Source: Echinostoma caproni (lineage: Eukaryota; Platyhelminthes; Trematoda; Plagiorchiida; Echinostomatidae). From it: a DNA stretch of 64,000 nt. The position numbers were made by a program, and so were the translations under genes. Shown in pieces: positions 12,051 through 24,757 of this stretch (positions within the stretch are counted from its first letter, which is position 1; each line of letters opens with the position of its first letter). Location of the stretch: contig UZAN01039779.1 of assembly GCA_900618425.1 (NCBI GenBank), positions 13,230 through 77,229 on the forward strand. The letters run 5' to 3'. The notes below the pieces were generated by a model. The model was given only the letters and a program-made list of their open reading frames with translations. It did not search any database and was not told where the DNA came from.

Positions 12051-15000
12051 AATGCTGTCTTGTTTGTTGGTCCGTTTCTGCACTTGTAACCGCTTCCCAT
12101 TGTCCATACACAACCATGTGATCGTGTGCTCGTGGACTCTGTTCGATATTCACCTGATAGTTTTTCCCACGTAACTCGCCGAACGTGAACAAAGAAAGTA
12201 GTTATTGTACCCAGTTACCATTCGCGCGTGAAACTCATGGCAATCTATGGTCTAATGAATGCAAAAACATGCAGATTCATGTGCCTTTGATTTTTGATCA
12301 AAATAGAAATATTTGCCTGGTATTGGCAATACATTGGCCAGCTTCTAATTGGATTTTGTAAGATCCCAGTTTCCAGTTTTGCAACAAACACATCTGCTCA
12401 TATATGTCCAAGAGGCCATCCTACTAGTTAGCGCGCATCCGGAAACTCGATAACACATTTTGGTTTTTCTCTCTTTTATTCAGGAATATTTGTTAAATAC
12501 CAAAGTTAGGCATCGTTTTTCGTGATTGGAATGCAACAGTATCCTTAATGTGATAACTAAATACATTCATTTCAAGACATAAAAATTTTAACCACTATTG
12601 AGGAGATTACCAGTATATCCATGCATCGGAAAACTATTAGTCTTATTCTCTCAAAGCTAAAGTAGGTCATTTGATTCCCATAAGGGATCCAATATGCGTT
12701 CAACGACTGCTGACCGCGTGGTCCGTGTCATAATGTCAACTGTTCTTAATTATTTCATCACCTTCGGCCATGACTGTGTTTTTTATCCCAATCCACTTTT
12801 CTAAAGAGATATTCCAATTTTTACTTTGTGCTCGAATTCTCTCCGCTGTATATGTCACCACAGCTCGTTTTTATCACAAGGTATTCCAATAAGCTGTCGC
12901 CAAATCTGATCACAATGTTCGTTGCTTTAGGTCTGTTATACTCCAACCCCCGATTCAATCTCTGCATCTTTTTAAACGTCCTCCTTCTCCAATTTATCAC
13001 TTCATACTTTTGAGGGTAATACTCTTCGGTCCCTTGTAATCTGATATCGTTTTATTGATCTCTTCGGTTTTTCTTTGGCAAAATTTACCGTTATCGAAGC
13101 TCGTCACAGAAAACCCTAGGGTTTGACGAATAAAACTGTAATAAATTGCTCCCCTTCAGTTACTCTGCTGATTTTGCAGCCGATTACAACACAATTCAAG
13201 CCAAATCAAGTCAACTTTATTCATTTAGGTAACATCTCAACCAATAACGTGTTATTATGCTGTTGACTTCTAATTGTCTTTAACCATCAATAGTTTGCTT
13301 CAGGTTAATGATGATTGATTCTATCACTGTTATTTCTCACTTCACGTTTTGTATTAAAGGGATGCTGCTAGTGATTATCATCGTGCTTTGTTTTCAGTTG
13401 TTGTACATTTGGCTCCGAAGATATTTTTTGCTTCGGAGAAGCCGAAGTGTGGAACACATTTTCCCTTTTATCGTTTGCTGTTCGTAATTTCCAAATATTC
13501 AACAGAATAGCTAGCAACCACATAACGAAACGTCCTCACCCACAGCGATGTAATGCTGGTATTGACTCATTGAGATTATCCTATTTGGGATTATTTTGTG
13601 CAAACTCTTATTCTTATTCTTATTCAACTACTTGTGTAAGTCCCTCGGGATCCACTTCACTACCCCTAGAAATGAACTCGGTTTGTGCTAACTACGAACG
13701 CTTTGGTTTGTTTTCCGAGATTTTTACTTCCAAATAACTACCTGTAATGTTCTTGGAAATTTAAGTAGTCAAGTATGCTATCGAATAGTTTATGCTTTTC
13801 GTCGCACGCGGAGCAATGCAAAGTTCGACGGAAAAAAATCGGAAGCCCTACAAATGTACGCTTGTATAATTGTATGCCATCAGCTGCGCGAATCCAGGGA
13901 AAAAAATCGGAACGAACACAGGCAAAACAACCACTAAAGACTTGAGTTAATAAAGGGTTCTCAAACAGAGCTCTTCATAATAAACACCCTATACTTATTG
14001 TTGTAAACGCCCGAAGACATTTTCATGAATTCAAAACCTGTGACAACGGGTACTATTTATCGAGTCGGTATATTCTGGGTCACTGTCAGTAATCAATTAA
14101 ATGTTTCTAACGAATGAGTTTCATAAAACAGTGACAATAGCAGAATACAAGCGTCAGGGCTTTTTAAAACCCAGTAATAGATTTCACATTAACAGGCAAC
14201 ATGTATCACGAAAAAATGATCAGCACTTCCTCACAATCGTGGCATTTAAACAGTTACAAGGCGATAGATCGACCACTGAACGTTGGTCGTAAGTTGAAGG
14301 ATACGCAATGATCAGAAATGGTCTTCCTCTGTGATTTTTGAAAGCGAAATGCACCCTTATTATTACAAAAAGCAGATATTCAAGGTTTCTCAATAAATCA
14401 ACAAAATCTCACCAGGGTTATATTGAAGATGTTAGCATTGAAGATAGATGGTAAGTTAGGTATGACTCGTACATTTTCAACATGGATTTGTGTATAAATA
14501 AGTAGGAACATATTAAAATTAGGGGTAAACAAGAAAACGAGACTGTAGTAGAAAAAGCTCAATACTTCTCCATCAAGTCAATTCAAGAAATTGCCTCATT
14601 ACACCCTCTGGTGCACATGTAGCCTCCAAACACCACCACACCTATAATGATACATATAGGTAATCTAAGTATGGTTCGTTAGCTCAAAGCTATCCAGGTG
14701 ACACAAACAGCGAGCAAGACAAAGTAATAGGAAAGAGTTGTACGCTATTGGTTCTTTCTTTAACGTGATTATACATCAAGCGAGATATTGAAATAATATT
14801 AGATAATATGGAGTTAGGCGAATGATAGAAATTAAATAGTATTTTGTAAGCCCATTCATTATAAGCTTTCTTATTATAAGCTTTCTTGGGATTCATGCTG
14901 ATAAATCATGTGAGTTTCGGGGAAACCACAACTCATGGATACATGTCTGATTAACAATGAGATCCTACATACATCCCTTTTATGTTAAACCAAAGAACTT

Positions 15001-15302
15001 CACTGGAGAGGCACACAATCAGTATGGTTTGATGCAAGCTTGCACATATTGTTTTTTCAGGTAAAATAAATGGACGATCGATTTCGGCATACGGCAAAAT
15101 ATACTTCCCAATCTGCATAATCATTATAGTGGTTCTCAAACCAAGACAGAGAATGGTTAAAAACAACACTTACGTTAATGACTGGCAGTCCCCCACTAAG
15201 GGATGTTTCGTTGTTGGATACGGTCTCAACATCTCACGATAATAAGTATATGTTTGACCACTCCATACAGAAACCAAAAAACATCAACTCATTTAGATCG
15301 GT
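12051..15302. other. Non-coding AT-rich stretch with small tandem repeats
   Basis: Next to the gap (12051-12192) the minus strand has an open frame of 47 residues (TFGELRGKNYQV near its start) that runs into the N block; it could be part of a coding exon or repeat hidden by the gap. Elsewhere I see (CTTATT)3 at 13605-13626 and a perfect tandem pair of the 15-mer ATTATAAGCTTTCTT at 14858-14887. No gene is recognised. Confidence 0.45.
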
Positions 15303-15665
15303 TCATGGAAACGTGCTTGAAGATAAACCACTCTTTACTTCGTGAAATACCAAGCTGTATAGTAGGGAGAATAGATACCGGTGATAGTACCACGCATGCT
15401 GATTTAAGAAGAGAGGAAGCAATCGATGCGTTATGCCGCGAACCCCTAATTTCAGGAACCCAGCCATCTGTTTGCTCGTTTAGCCAAGTCTTCTGAAGAA
15501 AAATAACTTCAAGTTGAGAATATTCTCTAAATCGAATGAGCTAATTGACACCTGCGACATTTCCGGATTTGACTGCTGATAATGTTGAAAAACCTCATCC
15601 GGGCCATAGTTCTTTTCTAAACAAAGCCACTTTTCAACTTCTGCGATGCCCTCGGCCAGTTTTCT
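15303..15665 (-). pseudogene. Coding-like minus-strand segment with one in-frame stop
   Basis: One minus-strand frame runs 61 codons (15665 to 15483), meets a TAA at 15480-15482, and stays open for 58 more codons to a TGA at 15303-15305. The first part has a clearly protein-like composition: acidic and hydrophobic residues alternate, as in LAEGIAEVEKWLCLEKNYG and SISSFDLENILNLK, with no ATG needed. After the stop it continues as KQMAGFLKLGVRGITHRLL. A possible donor (GAA|GTAAAG) lies near the end. It may be a decayed gene or retroelement fragment, or an exon plus chance continuation. I do not recognise the family. Confidence 0.35.
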
Positions 15666-17509
15666 TCATTTTGCTGTACATATATTTCGCAAAACAGCTA
15701 TTGTAGAACAGAGAACGTTTGTGTAGAAAAGAGATTTCGTAATGGGCGTGATTAGTTGCTTAACATAACTATGGTAACAGCTACATTTACCTCCGTAAAA
15801 TGGCACTAAACTAATTGGAGTAAACATCAGTAATACGTTGGAGTGGAGTTTTAACAGCACGGCCCAATTCAAACTACCTGGAAATAAAAACTAGGCAAGG
15901 TCCAAATGGTTGCCCAAAATAGGGGTCTTTGTAATATATCTCCAAAGGTAGTACATCAAGCTTTAACATACAGTCTGGTCACAAAACGGGTGAACAGATG
16001 CCGTTTTACGTGGATCGCTTCAACGTATAATTATTGAAAGTTTGTGAATCATGTTTACATTTTAACAAGGGGTGTGCCTTTTATGTTTGATACGCATATA
16101 GCAAACAACATTTTTGAATCAGAGGAAACAAAATTTTCTCCTATCGAGACCGTCAATAAAAGTTTTCCTATTGCACTTCTGTACTTGATGCCACAAATCT
16201 TCTTTTAAACTTCCAAGGTTTGCAACAAATTATGTTACATTGTGATGAAAAACCTTTCATAAGTTGCTTTTTAAACATTTCGTATACAAATACGAATATT
16301 TTTAATTTTTTCCAGTTTTCCTAAAACATATTCATTAGATGATGAATGTTTAGAGACATGGGTTACTTTGATTTCATGTATCAGATGGCACTTGTTATTT
16401 TGCTTTTCCAGCAGCATGCAGGAACTGTTTAGAAACAAGACTGTCAGTTGCTAAGTTGCCTTACTTCGACTGTAACAAAGAGCTGGAAGAATGACGCCAG
16501 GTTTTCCGCCGTCCGGCCAATCATATACTGCACAATGGGAGTACTAGAGTCTAAAATGCTACAGTGCTTTTTCGTGAGTGTATAAACCAAGATACAGTCA
16601 AACCCTTGGAGCCTTAATTTCCACCAAAACGCCGGGACAACTGAGCTGCTTTTATTCACGCCGTTTATGTATGTGTATTAGTCTATATTGCGTTTCCGTT
16701 TTGAATAATTTTAATTCTTGTTTCCGAGTTACTTTTTAGTAGGTTTATTTTTCAGTACAAGAGCAGCCTCAAAGAAAACGTAAGATATGCTCCATTTAAA
16801 TTTCATCAATGAGATCATTGTGAGTTAAGGTTGGAGCTGTTTTCAACACACAGCACGCTATTGCACTGACGTGAAGTGGTACACAATTGCATTATATTCT
16901 TTATAATATTGTGCATAATAATGTTGAAACTGTCTATGGTACCAGGGGCTGGCAGAATAACAAAATACTCCGTAAAGAACTTCAGTTAATTTTTATTGAA
17001 TAAATACTTCCAGACTGCCCCTAATTTTGTGCCCAAAATGTTTTCGGTTTGAAAAACTTGGTGACATAATGGGGCATTATGAACGAGAAACCGGAGTCGT
17101 GTCGGCATTCTGTGCATGACATATGCAATCAGAGTTGACGCATTTGGATTTCGTATTTTTGATATTGAACGACAATGCATTTTATTGTTATGAATTATGC
17201 AGGGGACCATGTCTTCATTTCAAAAACCGAAACCGAAGATCGTTGTAGATTTAAAATAAATTCGTTCCGATTCCTAATCGTGATATTTAGAATACGAGCC
17301 AGGTACAGTACTGTTAAATTTCGGTCAACGTTTATAGGGCGATAATTGGGTCGGATTGCATCGTGGGGACGGAAAACGGATACATCGATACTGAGTGGAT
17401 AACTGAAGCCGAACTTCTGTCAAAAGGTAAAATGAAAATCCCTCAATTTTGTGATTAGAGTGTTTAACATAAGAGAAACACTTCCGGTATCACCAAATCG
17501 CGAAAAAGA
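15666..17509. other. Non-coding stretch, no recognised gene
   Basis: Short minus-strand frames at 15666-15872, 16444-16659 and 16986-17210 have no motif I recognise and no convincing splice sites. Nothing else is seen. Confidence 0.45.
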
Positions 17510-18690
17510 GTAAATCAATCATGTAGAAGTAGTTCGGGGAAAATAAATGGCAAAAACATACGTACAACCACACTTAATTGTCCTAGATTGCTTATCTGGA
17601 AGGATAAGCGACGCAGTTTATGAAAACCAACTCGCAGATAAGAGTACCCACTTAGATGGCTCTCTATGGTAGTGTACGTTCTGATGGTGGGCACGGAAAA
17701 GATGACTGAAGGTTGCAAAGGATAATTTTATAGATGAAGAGTAAAAACACATTGAAACTATTTAGAGGTAACAAACTAGAGACAGGTGCGGTCTAAGATT
17801 AATTGCACTGGTAATTGATTGTCAGAAAAACATTCGTGTAAGATTTGCTTGAGATGGGCCGTTATTAGACCAGGTCGTCACCATATCTGGAGGTTTTGAC
17901 TGGCAGAATAGAGAGTAGGTCACCGGTGAATATATAAAATAAGTTTGAAGAAGGGATATCACCCCGAAGGACTTCAAAGTTATTTACAAATCGTTTGCAA
18001 ATGGTGTCTCTTGCTATCGCTCTCTGAATCCTTCTTGTAAAATAATAAAGTATTGGAGCGATCGACCGACGGTACATTGCGGCGAAGAGGATATCGTGGA
18101 ATGAAACAAAAGGCGGTAGAGTATTTCGCGAAAATACAGGAAACGGATTATTTGGGAAACATCCGAAGATTTCAAATTACACAGCATCATCGATAAGACG
18201 CATTTGAAGTACGTCGATTTAGCGTAAAAACAAATTGAAGGGGTCATTGAGAACATTATTATCGGACTGCAAACGAGTGAACCGTGAAGCAGCATCATGT
18301 TTGAGTATAGATGATGAAAGATCATCGGGAAAACTGCATTTAGTTTTAATAGTATATGCCTCTTCATGAGCGGTAGAGTCTATGGCATAGAAGAAATCCG
18401 TGGAGTATGCAGACAGTATATCATTTGAAGGACAAACGGGTGCAACAATAAGGCTTTCCAAGTCAGTATGTTTGCTTGTTGACCGTCTATTTTTCCATAA
18501 CTATCTGTCATCTCCAGCTCCCAGAACTTGCTCCTCTTCACTGTCTTGCCTGCTGAATGTTTCCAAGCTTCAGTCAGGTTCTCGCTTGCTTTTCTATTTT
18601 CACCTTTGCTTCCTTTACTTCTTTTCATCAATGAATCTGTACTGACAGAGCTACAAAGCCAACTCAGATTCACCATTTCCATTTTTATTT
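17510..18690 (-). mobile_element. Degenerate non-LTR retrotransposon (reverse transcriptase remnant)
   Basis: On the minus strand, the frame at 18077-17865 contains the LINE reverse-transcriptase core: FEVLRGDIPSSNLFYIF (family pattern xGDxLSxxLFxxF), then DLLSILPVKTSRYGDDLV, where YGDD at 17885-17874 stands in place of the usual YADD. Downstream in another frame (17718-17515) comes a thumb-like stretch, KLRRLSFQISNLGQLS, which resembles VRLLAFQLRKLGQFR of the LINE at 30.5 kb. Upstream frames to about 18682 may be earlier reverse-transcriptase sequence but are too worn to assign. Several frameshifts and stops separate the parts, so the element is dead. The clade is uncertain; the two LINEs in this window do not look like close copies. 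Confidence 0.75.
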
Positions 18691-18954
18691 CAGTCTAGGT
18701 TTAGGATCCCCGTTCGAGCATTTCCGCTCAAAGGGTTTCGGTGCAACTTGAAATAAATAGTATTTTAGCCTTTCAGTTTCTGCTCTGATTTTTATCGTAA
18801 GCTGTTTGTCAGTGGTTATTTGGCGCATCGTGAAAGCCTATGCGTCAAGAGCTCATAGCAACGGAGAGTGAACGTTACCACTGTGAACAGAAATTGTTTT
18901 CATAGGACAGTTTAAATTGCAAATATCATTATCTGTTTAACCTAACTTCTCAAC

Positions 18955-19280
18955 AGAAAATAAAGATTGAACAGAAACCCAAGGGGAGTCACTAATTATG
19001 TGAAAGACACTCAGTGCAAATTTGTTTTTAACCGACTTTTCCAAATTGATTGAATTACCAAGGATTGCGTCTGTCATCAAATTCTTTCTCTGATTTCCGT
19101 ACCTAACTGTCTTGGTTTTCGGCCAACATAATTGGAATCATAGATGTATTTGATTTCCAACATCAGTAGTAAAGAGATCAGCACAGATTTATTTTTATTT
19201 TGATGCAGTAGCAAACTACATTTAGTGAACTGGCATCTTAGTTTGGCAACAGTAAATGTCTCATCAATCGAAGTAGTCAT
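18955..19280 (-). mobile_element. Penelope-like element fragment, GIY-YIG endonuclease
   Basis: The minus-strand frame 19280-19077 ends in NYVGRKPRQLGTEIRERI, which follows the Penelope-like GIY-YIG pattern YxGRTxRQLxTRIxEH (seen at 19131-19082). Before it, VAKLRCQFTKCSLLL and HQNKNKSVLISLLLM resemble the linker that precedes the endonuclease in that family. A TGA breaks the frame just after ERI. In a shifted frame SINLEKSVKNKFALSVF then HIISDS continue in the style of the region after the nuclease core. The cysteines usual before YIG are absent here, so the nuclease is inactive. Frames at 19333-19978 may be further pieces but I cannot place them. It lies next to the LINE remnant in the same orientation. 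Confidence 0.65.
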
Positions 19281-21976
19281 AATCTTTGGTTTGATTCAGT
19301 AATGGCGTTTTCCTCCAGGTTTCATGTTTTTTTCAGTATATGTATCTGTCACCTAAGGGAAATAGACAGAGTTGTCTAAGTATTAGTTTCCTTTGAAGGT
19401 TATACGCTGTAATTCTGTTTCCAGAGCTTAATTTACGCAGACCTTCTGTATTATAATTGAGGAGCATCAAATAATTACTTGTTCGAGGTCGATCACGCGC
19501 ACTGTCTATTGATTCTGTATCGACTGCAGATTTCTGAATTTTGAATTGGTCATTATCCAAATGCTAGACTATTATTCCTCGAAGATGTAAGGAAAATAAC
19601 ATAAACGTTGATGATCTCATATCGCATCAGAAACCTGGTTCCTTTTCCAAACCACATAGCAAGGAGGATCTGCGGTGACGACACGCCATTAAACAAACTC
19701 CGTTTTATAAAATCGATCTCTATAGGTAAATGGTTTCCGGTATGTTTAGTGAAAAATGATATAATGCACGATAAAGACCCGAGGTTAGAAAAACATTTGT
19801 GTATATCTTTACCGTTTAGGGAGGGCGCAAGTGCGAAGACACAACGGTGATTATTAAACGCAATGGATGAGACGTTCTGTGCATCAAAGCTTAGTGCATT
19901 ATTCACGTCTAGGTCATTTGTAGTTTTGTGATAGAAGGTTAAATGTCCCGAATATTCAATCTTATTCTGTGTATTCACACTTACTTGTCTTATAGAACAA
20001 AAAGCGCAGGCCCCATGGTCGTGAAAGTTTTAAGATGGAATCGTGAATACCACTTACGGGGCTGAATTCCAAAACAATCGAGTCTACAACGAGTGTCTTG
20101 GTTTCACACACATACGAATTGACTCAGGATGCATACAATCCGTGGCTGATTTTCAAGGTAAAGTCGCTGTCGGTAATAGCCGAAGTGTTGTGAATTTATT
20201 TCAACAGGCTCCTCTGTGCTAGAAAATAATTGGTACAGACGCGTATGCTTAGCAAGCACAGAGCCATACGCAAACTAGATCGCGAATGATCTCAATGAAT
20301 AAACGAGTGATCGGAATAGTATCATCAATGAAAATCTGATTTACGGTCTCAGAATAAACTCCACTCTGGTGCTCTGTGATGTGATTTCGACTATTTGTTT
20401 AATCTTTTTTCATTTCATTTTCATTTTTATATAGCATAGTATATTGTGGTATATTGGAATGTATACGAATCAAAAAACACCAGGTTTCTCGCCACCTCTT
20501 ATTTTGCTTGACCTGTTTTTCATGTATCACAGTTTACTCTAAGGAATAATTAATGCAACTCCTGCTTTCTCTACTCTGATTCATGAGTTGTCCACTGTGC
20601 GTTCAAAAATCATTCCTGTATAGGATTCATTTTCACCTTTCCGTGTATACGTCAAAATCAAATGATAACACCTATTTGTTTCTGTGCATACTACGGGCCT
20701 ATGATATATCATAAGATTGTTGTCAGACAATGATAAAATCAAATATACAATCAAGTATACAATCCCCTATCCAACTCTCTCTATATTGAACGAGGTTCAT
20801 CGATCTTTACGTGATCCGTTTTATTTTTCATTGTTCCGTTTTATTCATAGATGTGCGAACAGAGATAAAGATTGTGTCTTTCCTAATTATGTTCTGAAAA
20901 AATGCAAGTTAGATTAACACAGACCTGCAAAATACTTGGAGTTGGGCAAGTTCTCTGTTTTATACTGACCAATCCTTTATTTGGATTTAACAAAATAGAC
21001 CTGACAAACTGAGAAATCCAAAGATGCATTGCCCAAACATTTTTCACGAATCTCACAATGTTAAACGACAGTATGGAATGTGACAAATATCTATTCTCAT
21101 GCAAGTCTCATCTTCATACAGATTGAACTGACAGTGGAATCTAAGGATGCAAAAAGGGGTCACACAGTTACAGCTAAAAATTACGGAACACAGCTTTTGG
21201 TATACTGGTATATTATATTGAACATAATTCATCATACGCATAAAGGTTCAAATCTCCTATTGGGACGTTCATCATAGACTACAGTACTGGCCGATTGTGA
21301 TGCACTAAAAAATTTTCTTTATAATCAAATGGAGTATCATCATATTTATCACCTGTATATGATGTTTTAGGCATGGACATTAAATTTTATCTTGTCTATT
21401 TCGATCTATGTAGTTTCTTGTCTGCATAAGTGCCAGTTAAACTTGCCTGAGTGTGCCTTAAGTGTCAAGATTGATTGATGTCAACATGAAAACCCCAACC
21501 TTTATCAAGTAGGACAACGCAATATGTTTTAACAGGAATGACTCAAAAATTATCCTTAATTATTTCCATAGACCATTCAGTATCTCGCTTTTTCGTTATG
21601 GGGCATTATGTTATCTAACAAATAACCCATTATAGTAACTCTATTGTATTACCAAATGAAATTCTTTCACAACCCAGAGAAATTGCAATAAATAGGGTTT
21701 CATAATAATAATCTATGTTTGATATCTAACTCACTGAATTCGAGAAATACCACTTCAATCAAAGTCAATCTTCAAATCAAGGTAATGCTTGTGCACAGCT
21801 TGCATGTTCGTATTGTCACCATAGTGAAGCGAGCAGCGCTCAAAACCAAACGTTCCCGTTATTTCAGTGAAGAGGACAGAAACAGAAATACACGAGCATA
21901 CTAGCTGGGATTTTCGATATCAAATCTTGCCCAATGCCTTCACGTTAACTGAAGCACGATTTACTGGTTAATTCAA
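19281..21976. other. Unassigned stretch beside retroelement cluster
   Basis: The minus-strand frame 19978-19553 (141 residues) is the longest here and could belong to the adjacent Penelope-like element; SFDAQNV and KDIHKCF are the only hints, and no reverse-transcriptase box is found between it and the endonuclease. From 20 kb to 21.97 kb I see nothing assignable. Confidence 0.35.
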
Positions 21977-21977
21977 G

Positions 21978-22183
21978 TGAAAACAACAACCAGAAGAGCG
22001 GGTGGGGGCCGCAAACCGAGTAAATCCCAACAGGAAGACGACCTGATTTGTATTACTCTGAAAAGTGCGATATGTAATAGAGCACAGAATAGAAACGATT
22101 TCACAACAAAATTGGTTGATTCGATGCCGAAGAGACTCGAAAAAGTCATAAACAACAAAGGCACCAATCGACTATTAGTGTAA
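21978..22183 (+). CDS. Terminal exon-like coding segment, repeat copy B
   Basis: This is the complete version of the frame described for 3-200. A possible acceptor (TTAATTCAAG) ends at 21977, after which the frame runs through KTTTRRAGGGRKPSKSQQ to a TAA at 22181-22183. The start shown is that acceptor; the frame is in fact open back to a TGA at about 21955, so the true 5' edge is uncertain. The protein end is basic, then mixed (FTTKLVDSMPKRLEKVINN). Its preservation in two copies with only a synonymous difference is consistent with a functional or recently duplicated exon, but 198 bp with one change is too little to show selection. Confidence 0.4.
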
Positions 22184-22530
22184 ACAAACCTTACATCTTG
22201 CTGAATATCAATGCTAATTTGGTGTTATTAAAACTGTTTTATTCTCTTTAGTTGTTTCTTCACTCGCCATGGTCTAGGTCAACCACTTCTGATATTCCAC
22301 ATGATAATACAATACATTACATTCTACATTCTTTACTTACTTCTCTGTTACTCTTCTACTGATTATGAACAAGTCACATAAGTCACGTTTATAAAGGCTC
22401 ACCAAGGCTTGTTTATTATTATTTAGAAAAAAATATTTACTTCAGTGTAAATGTTGTTGCCTATCTTAACCGGCAAGTGTTTCACAAGGACCCGTAACTT
22501 CAGTTTCCATTTGACGTGTACATTTTGAAT
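21978..22530 (+). repeat. Duplicated repeat unit, copy B
   Basis: 21984-22288 equals window positions 1-305 except for one base; 22289-22530 aligns to 306-515 only loosely. The left border of the duplication cannot be placed because copy A is cut by the window start. Copies are in direct orientation about 22 kb apart. Confidence 0.85.
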
Positions 22531-24757
22531 ATTACTTGATCTAATCGTCAAAGTTTCGGGCGCGTTCAATGAAAGTATACACAGTTGAACCTTATGCAGA
22601 TGTGGATGCTCTGATATTCATTTTCTAGAAAAGGTGGTGCGGCTGAATTTTTTAATTGCGATACAACTGGGACTGATGTCTCTTTAAGATTCTAACTAAC
22701 TCTCAAATGAAGTTTGTTGCACCCCAACCTTTTCTGTGACGAATAGTGCAGTAAAAGAAACAACAAATGCACAGAGAAGAGAAGCGATGTACATAAATCA
22801 ATTAGTGCATTGTTCACTTTGGTTTCGCTCCCACAATTTAAAAATAATGCATGGGCATTATGGTCCAAATGCCTCCAACCGTCTGCAGGTGAAAGCTTGA
22901 AATTGATCTTTCTTTCCGCCGAACGGAAACCCTGGGTGAGTTTCATGATGCTCTTTGGTTCAATCGTGGGCGTGGTTGGTGTACATTGGATGGGGTTCTG
23001 CACGCCAATCATTCTGTTTTACCCTCTGTGTTTTGCCAAAGATGCAAGAGGTAATCGTTAAGTGTTGCCATTATCGAAACAATTTTGTTTTCTTCAGCTT
23101 TAGTTATGTCTGATTCGAAGTCCAATTTTTCTAATATAGTTCTAGCAAACCTTAACATAATTCAGACTTTCATTTTGGTGTTATAATGTTATTCTCGTGT
23201 CCCCAAAAGTTTTCATCAACAGAATCTTCCCATTCTCACACAGCCACCTAATTATGTATAAGCCCTAGTCCAGACAACGTATATAAATTGAAAATATCTC
23301 AAAAACTTTTTCATAGATCTTTTCGATACCCATTACTCGAAAATGCATTTTTGGCCTACTCAATCCTGGAACTGGCTTGTCTAATTCTCTAAATTCGCAA
23401 TCCCTTTTAGTTTTAGTCATCATATTCTCAAATCCGAAACTGTTGAATATGGTTGTTTCAATATGAGCCGTTTTGTTTTGTTTATTTGTTTACTTTTTCA
23501 AAGGAGCGGATGTAAAATGAAATGTTATTTTCCCTAAAATGAATCTAGGTGCGTTATTTCATTTAATTATTGTCACTCATTTTTTAAAACATGGTATGCG
23601 AAGCCCCGCGCAAAAATCAATGTCACTAGGTTTCTTTAGATGACTTGAACTTGCTTCTCGAAATATTGTCATTTGTGGGAAGCTTTTGGTATATATTTAT
23701 GCTTCAAGGAACTTGGATAAACATGAACAACCCTGGTTGTGTCCTAAATTCATTAGAAGCACCTTCCGATCCCAAAACACAACAGTAATTTAACTTTGTT
23801 GTGCAAAATGATTTAAACCGGGAAAAAGTACTAGGTTTTCCTATATCCTTTATCAGATGTTACCCGCGTTTTAGCTTCATATTCATTACTTTATCAAAAT
23901 TGATTCATTTCTGTTTATCCTAACATTTGTTCAATTTTATAAATTCCCGAACTGCCTGAAAATCACTCGTCAAACGAATCGTGTGGTGATTTGATCAGTG
24001 CTGACTACCTGATCAATTGTTCGGTTGATTTTATGAGCGACCTTAAGTACATTACCAGGGGAATTGCGCGTGTTTAGCAAATGGGGTATCTGATATTGTC
24101 CCGGCTTGGGTGTCTGTATCTTTACCTCTTGGGGCACGCCCCAATGTAAGTGCAGACATACATACTGAATGACTCAGAATCGGAACAGCTGGTTCGTTTT
24201 GCCTCAACCACCGGTCAACCCAACAAGAATGTGTTGTCACGGTAACTAATGCAAACCGAAACTGACAGTGCGTGCGTGTGTATGAATTAACGAGCAAAGC
24301 TGGGATCAATAAGCATGTTTTCGTTCGTGAACAAGATAGTTGTTGTTCGCATCGTCGGGAATACCGTGAATAAATTAGTTTTCGATAGTGGCCATAAACT
24401 CGAAGTTTAATCGATGTGGATGGTGACACGAGGATGTTGTTTTCTTCGGAATGACGATTTGGATATTCTGAATGCGTTCGTGTGTTGTTTTTCATTTTTC
24501 CTGTTCTGTACTGCACGAGATTGTTGTGCTCATTGCAAGCATTAGCAATGATCGCCTCATGCTAACGCATTTTCCGGAAAAGAAAAGAAGAGCAATGTTG
24601 AATAATATAATAAAATAGCCAAAAGATATTCTAGTATAAAGTTGCACGGACACAATCATACATCCATACAGGCAAATAGGCTTTTGGAGAGACCGAGGAA
24701 CACAAATCTGCAAGAACGTTTTTAAAGTTATTGCACAAATATGCAATCTATTGCCAG
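22531..24757. other. Probable non-coding DNA, including 3' flank of the membrane-protein gene
   Basis: A plus-strand frame at 22810-23061 has a strong-looking donor (CTGG|GTGAGT, near 22934) but no acceptor or domain to back it. 24052-24757 lies just past the stop of the minus-strand gene at 24758 and is richer in GC than its surroundings, as a 3' untranslated region could be; a 154-residue minus frame there has no domain. I found no clear AATAAA in the minus orientation, only an ATTAAA near 24406. Confidence 0.4.

Noticed and set aside
11535..12192. Long open frames crossing 11597-12050
   Set aside because: They exist only because the N run has no stops.
24052..24516. 154-residue minus frame as a separate gene
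   Set aside because: It lies in the 3' flank of the membrane-protein gene and shows no domain; more likely untranslated sequence.
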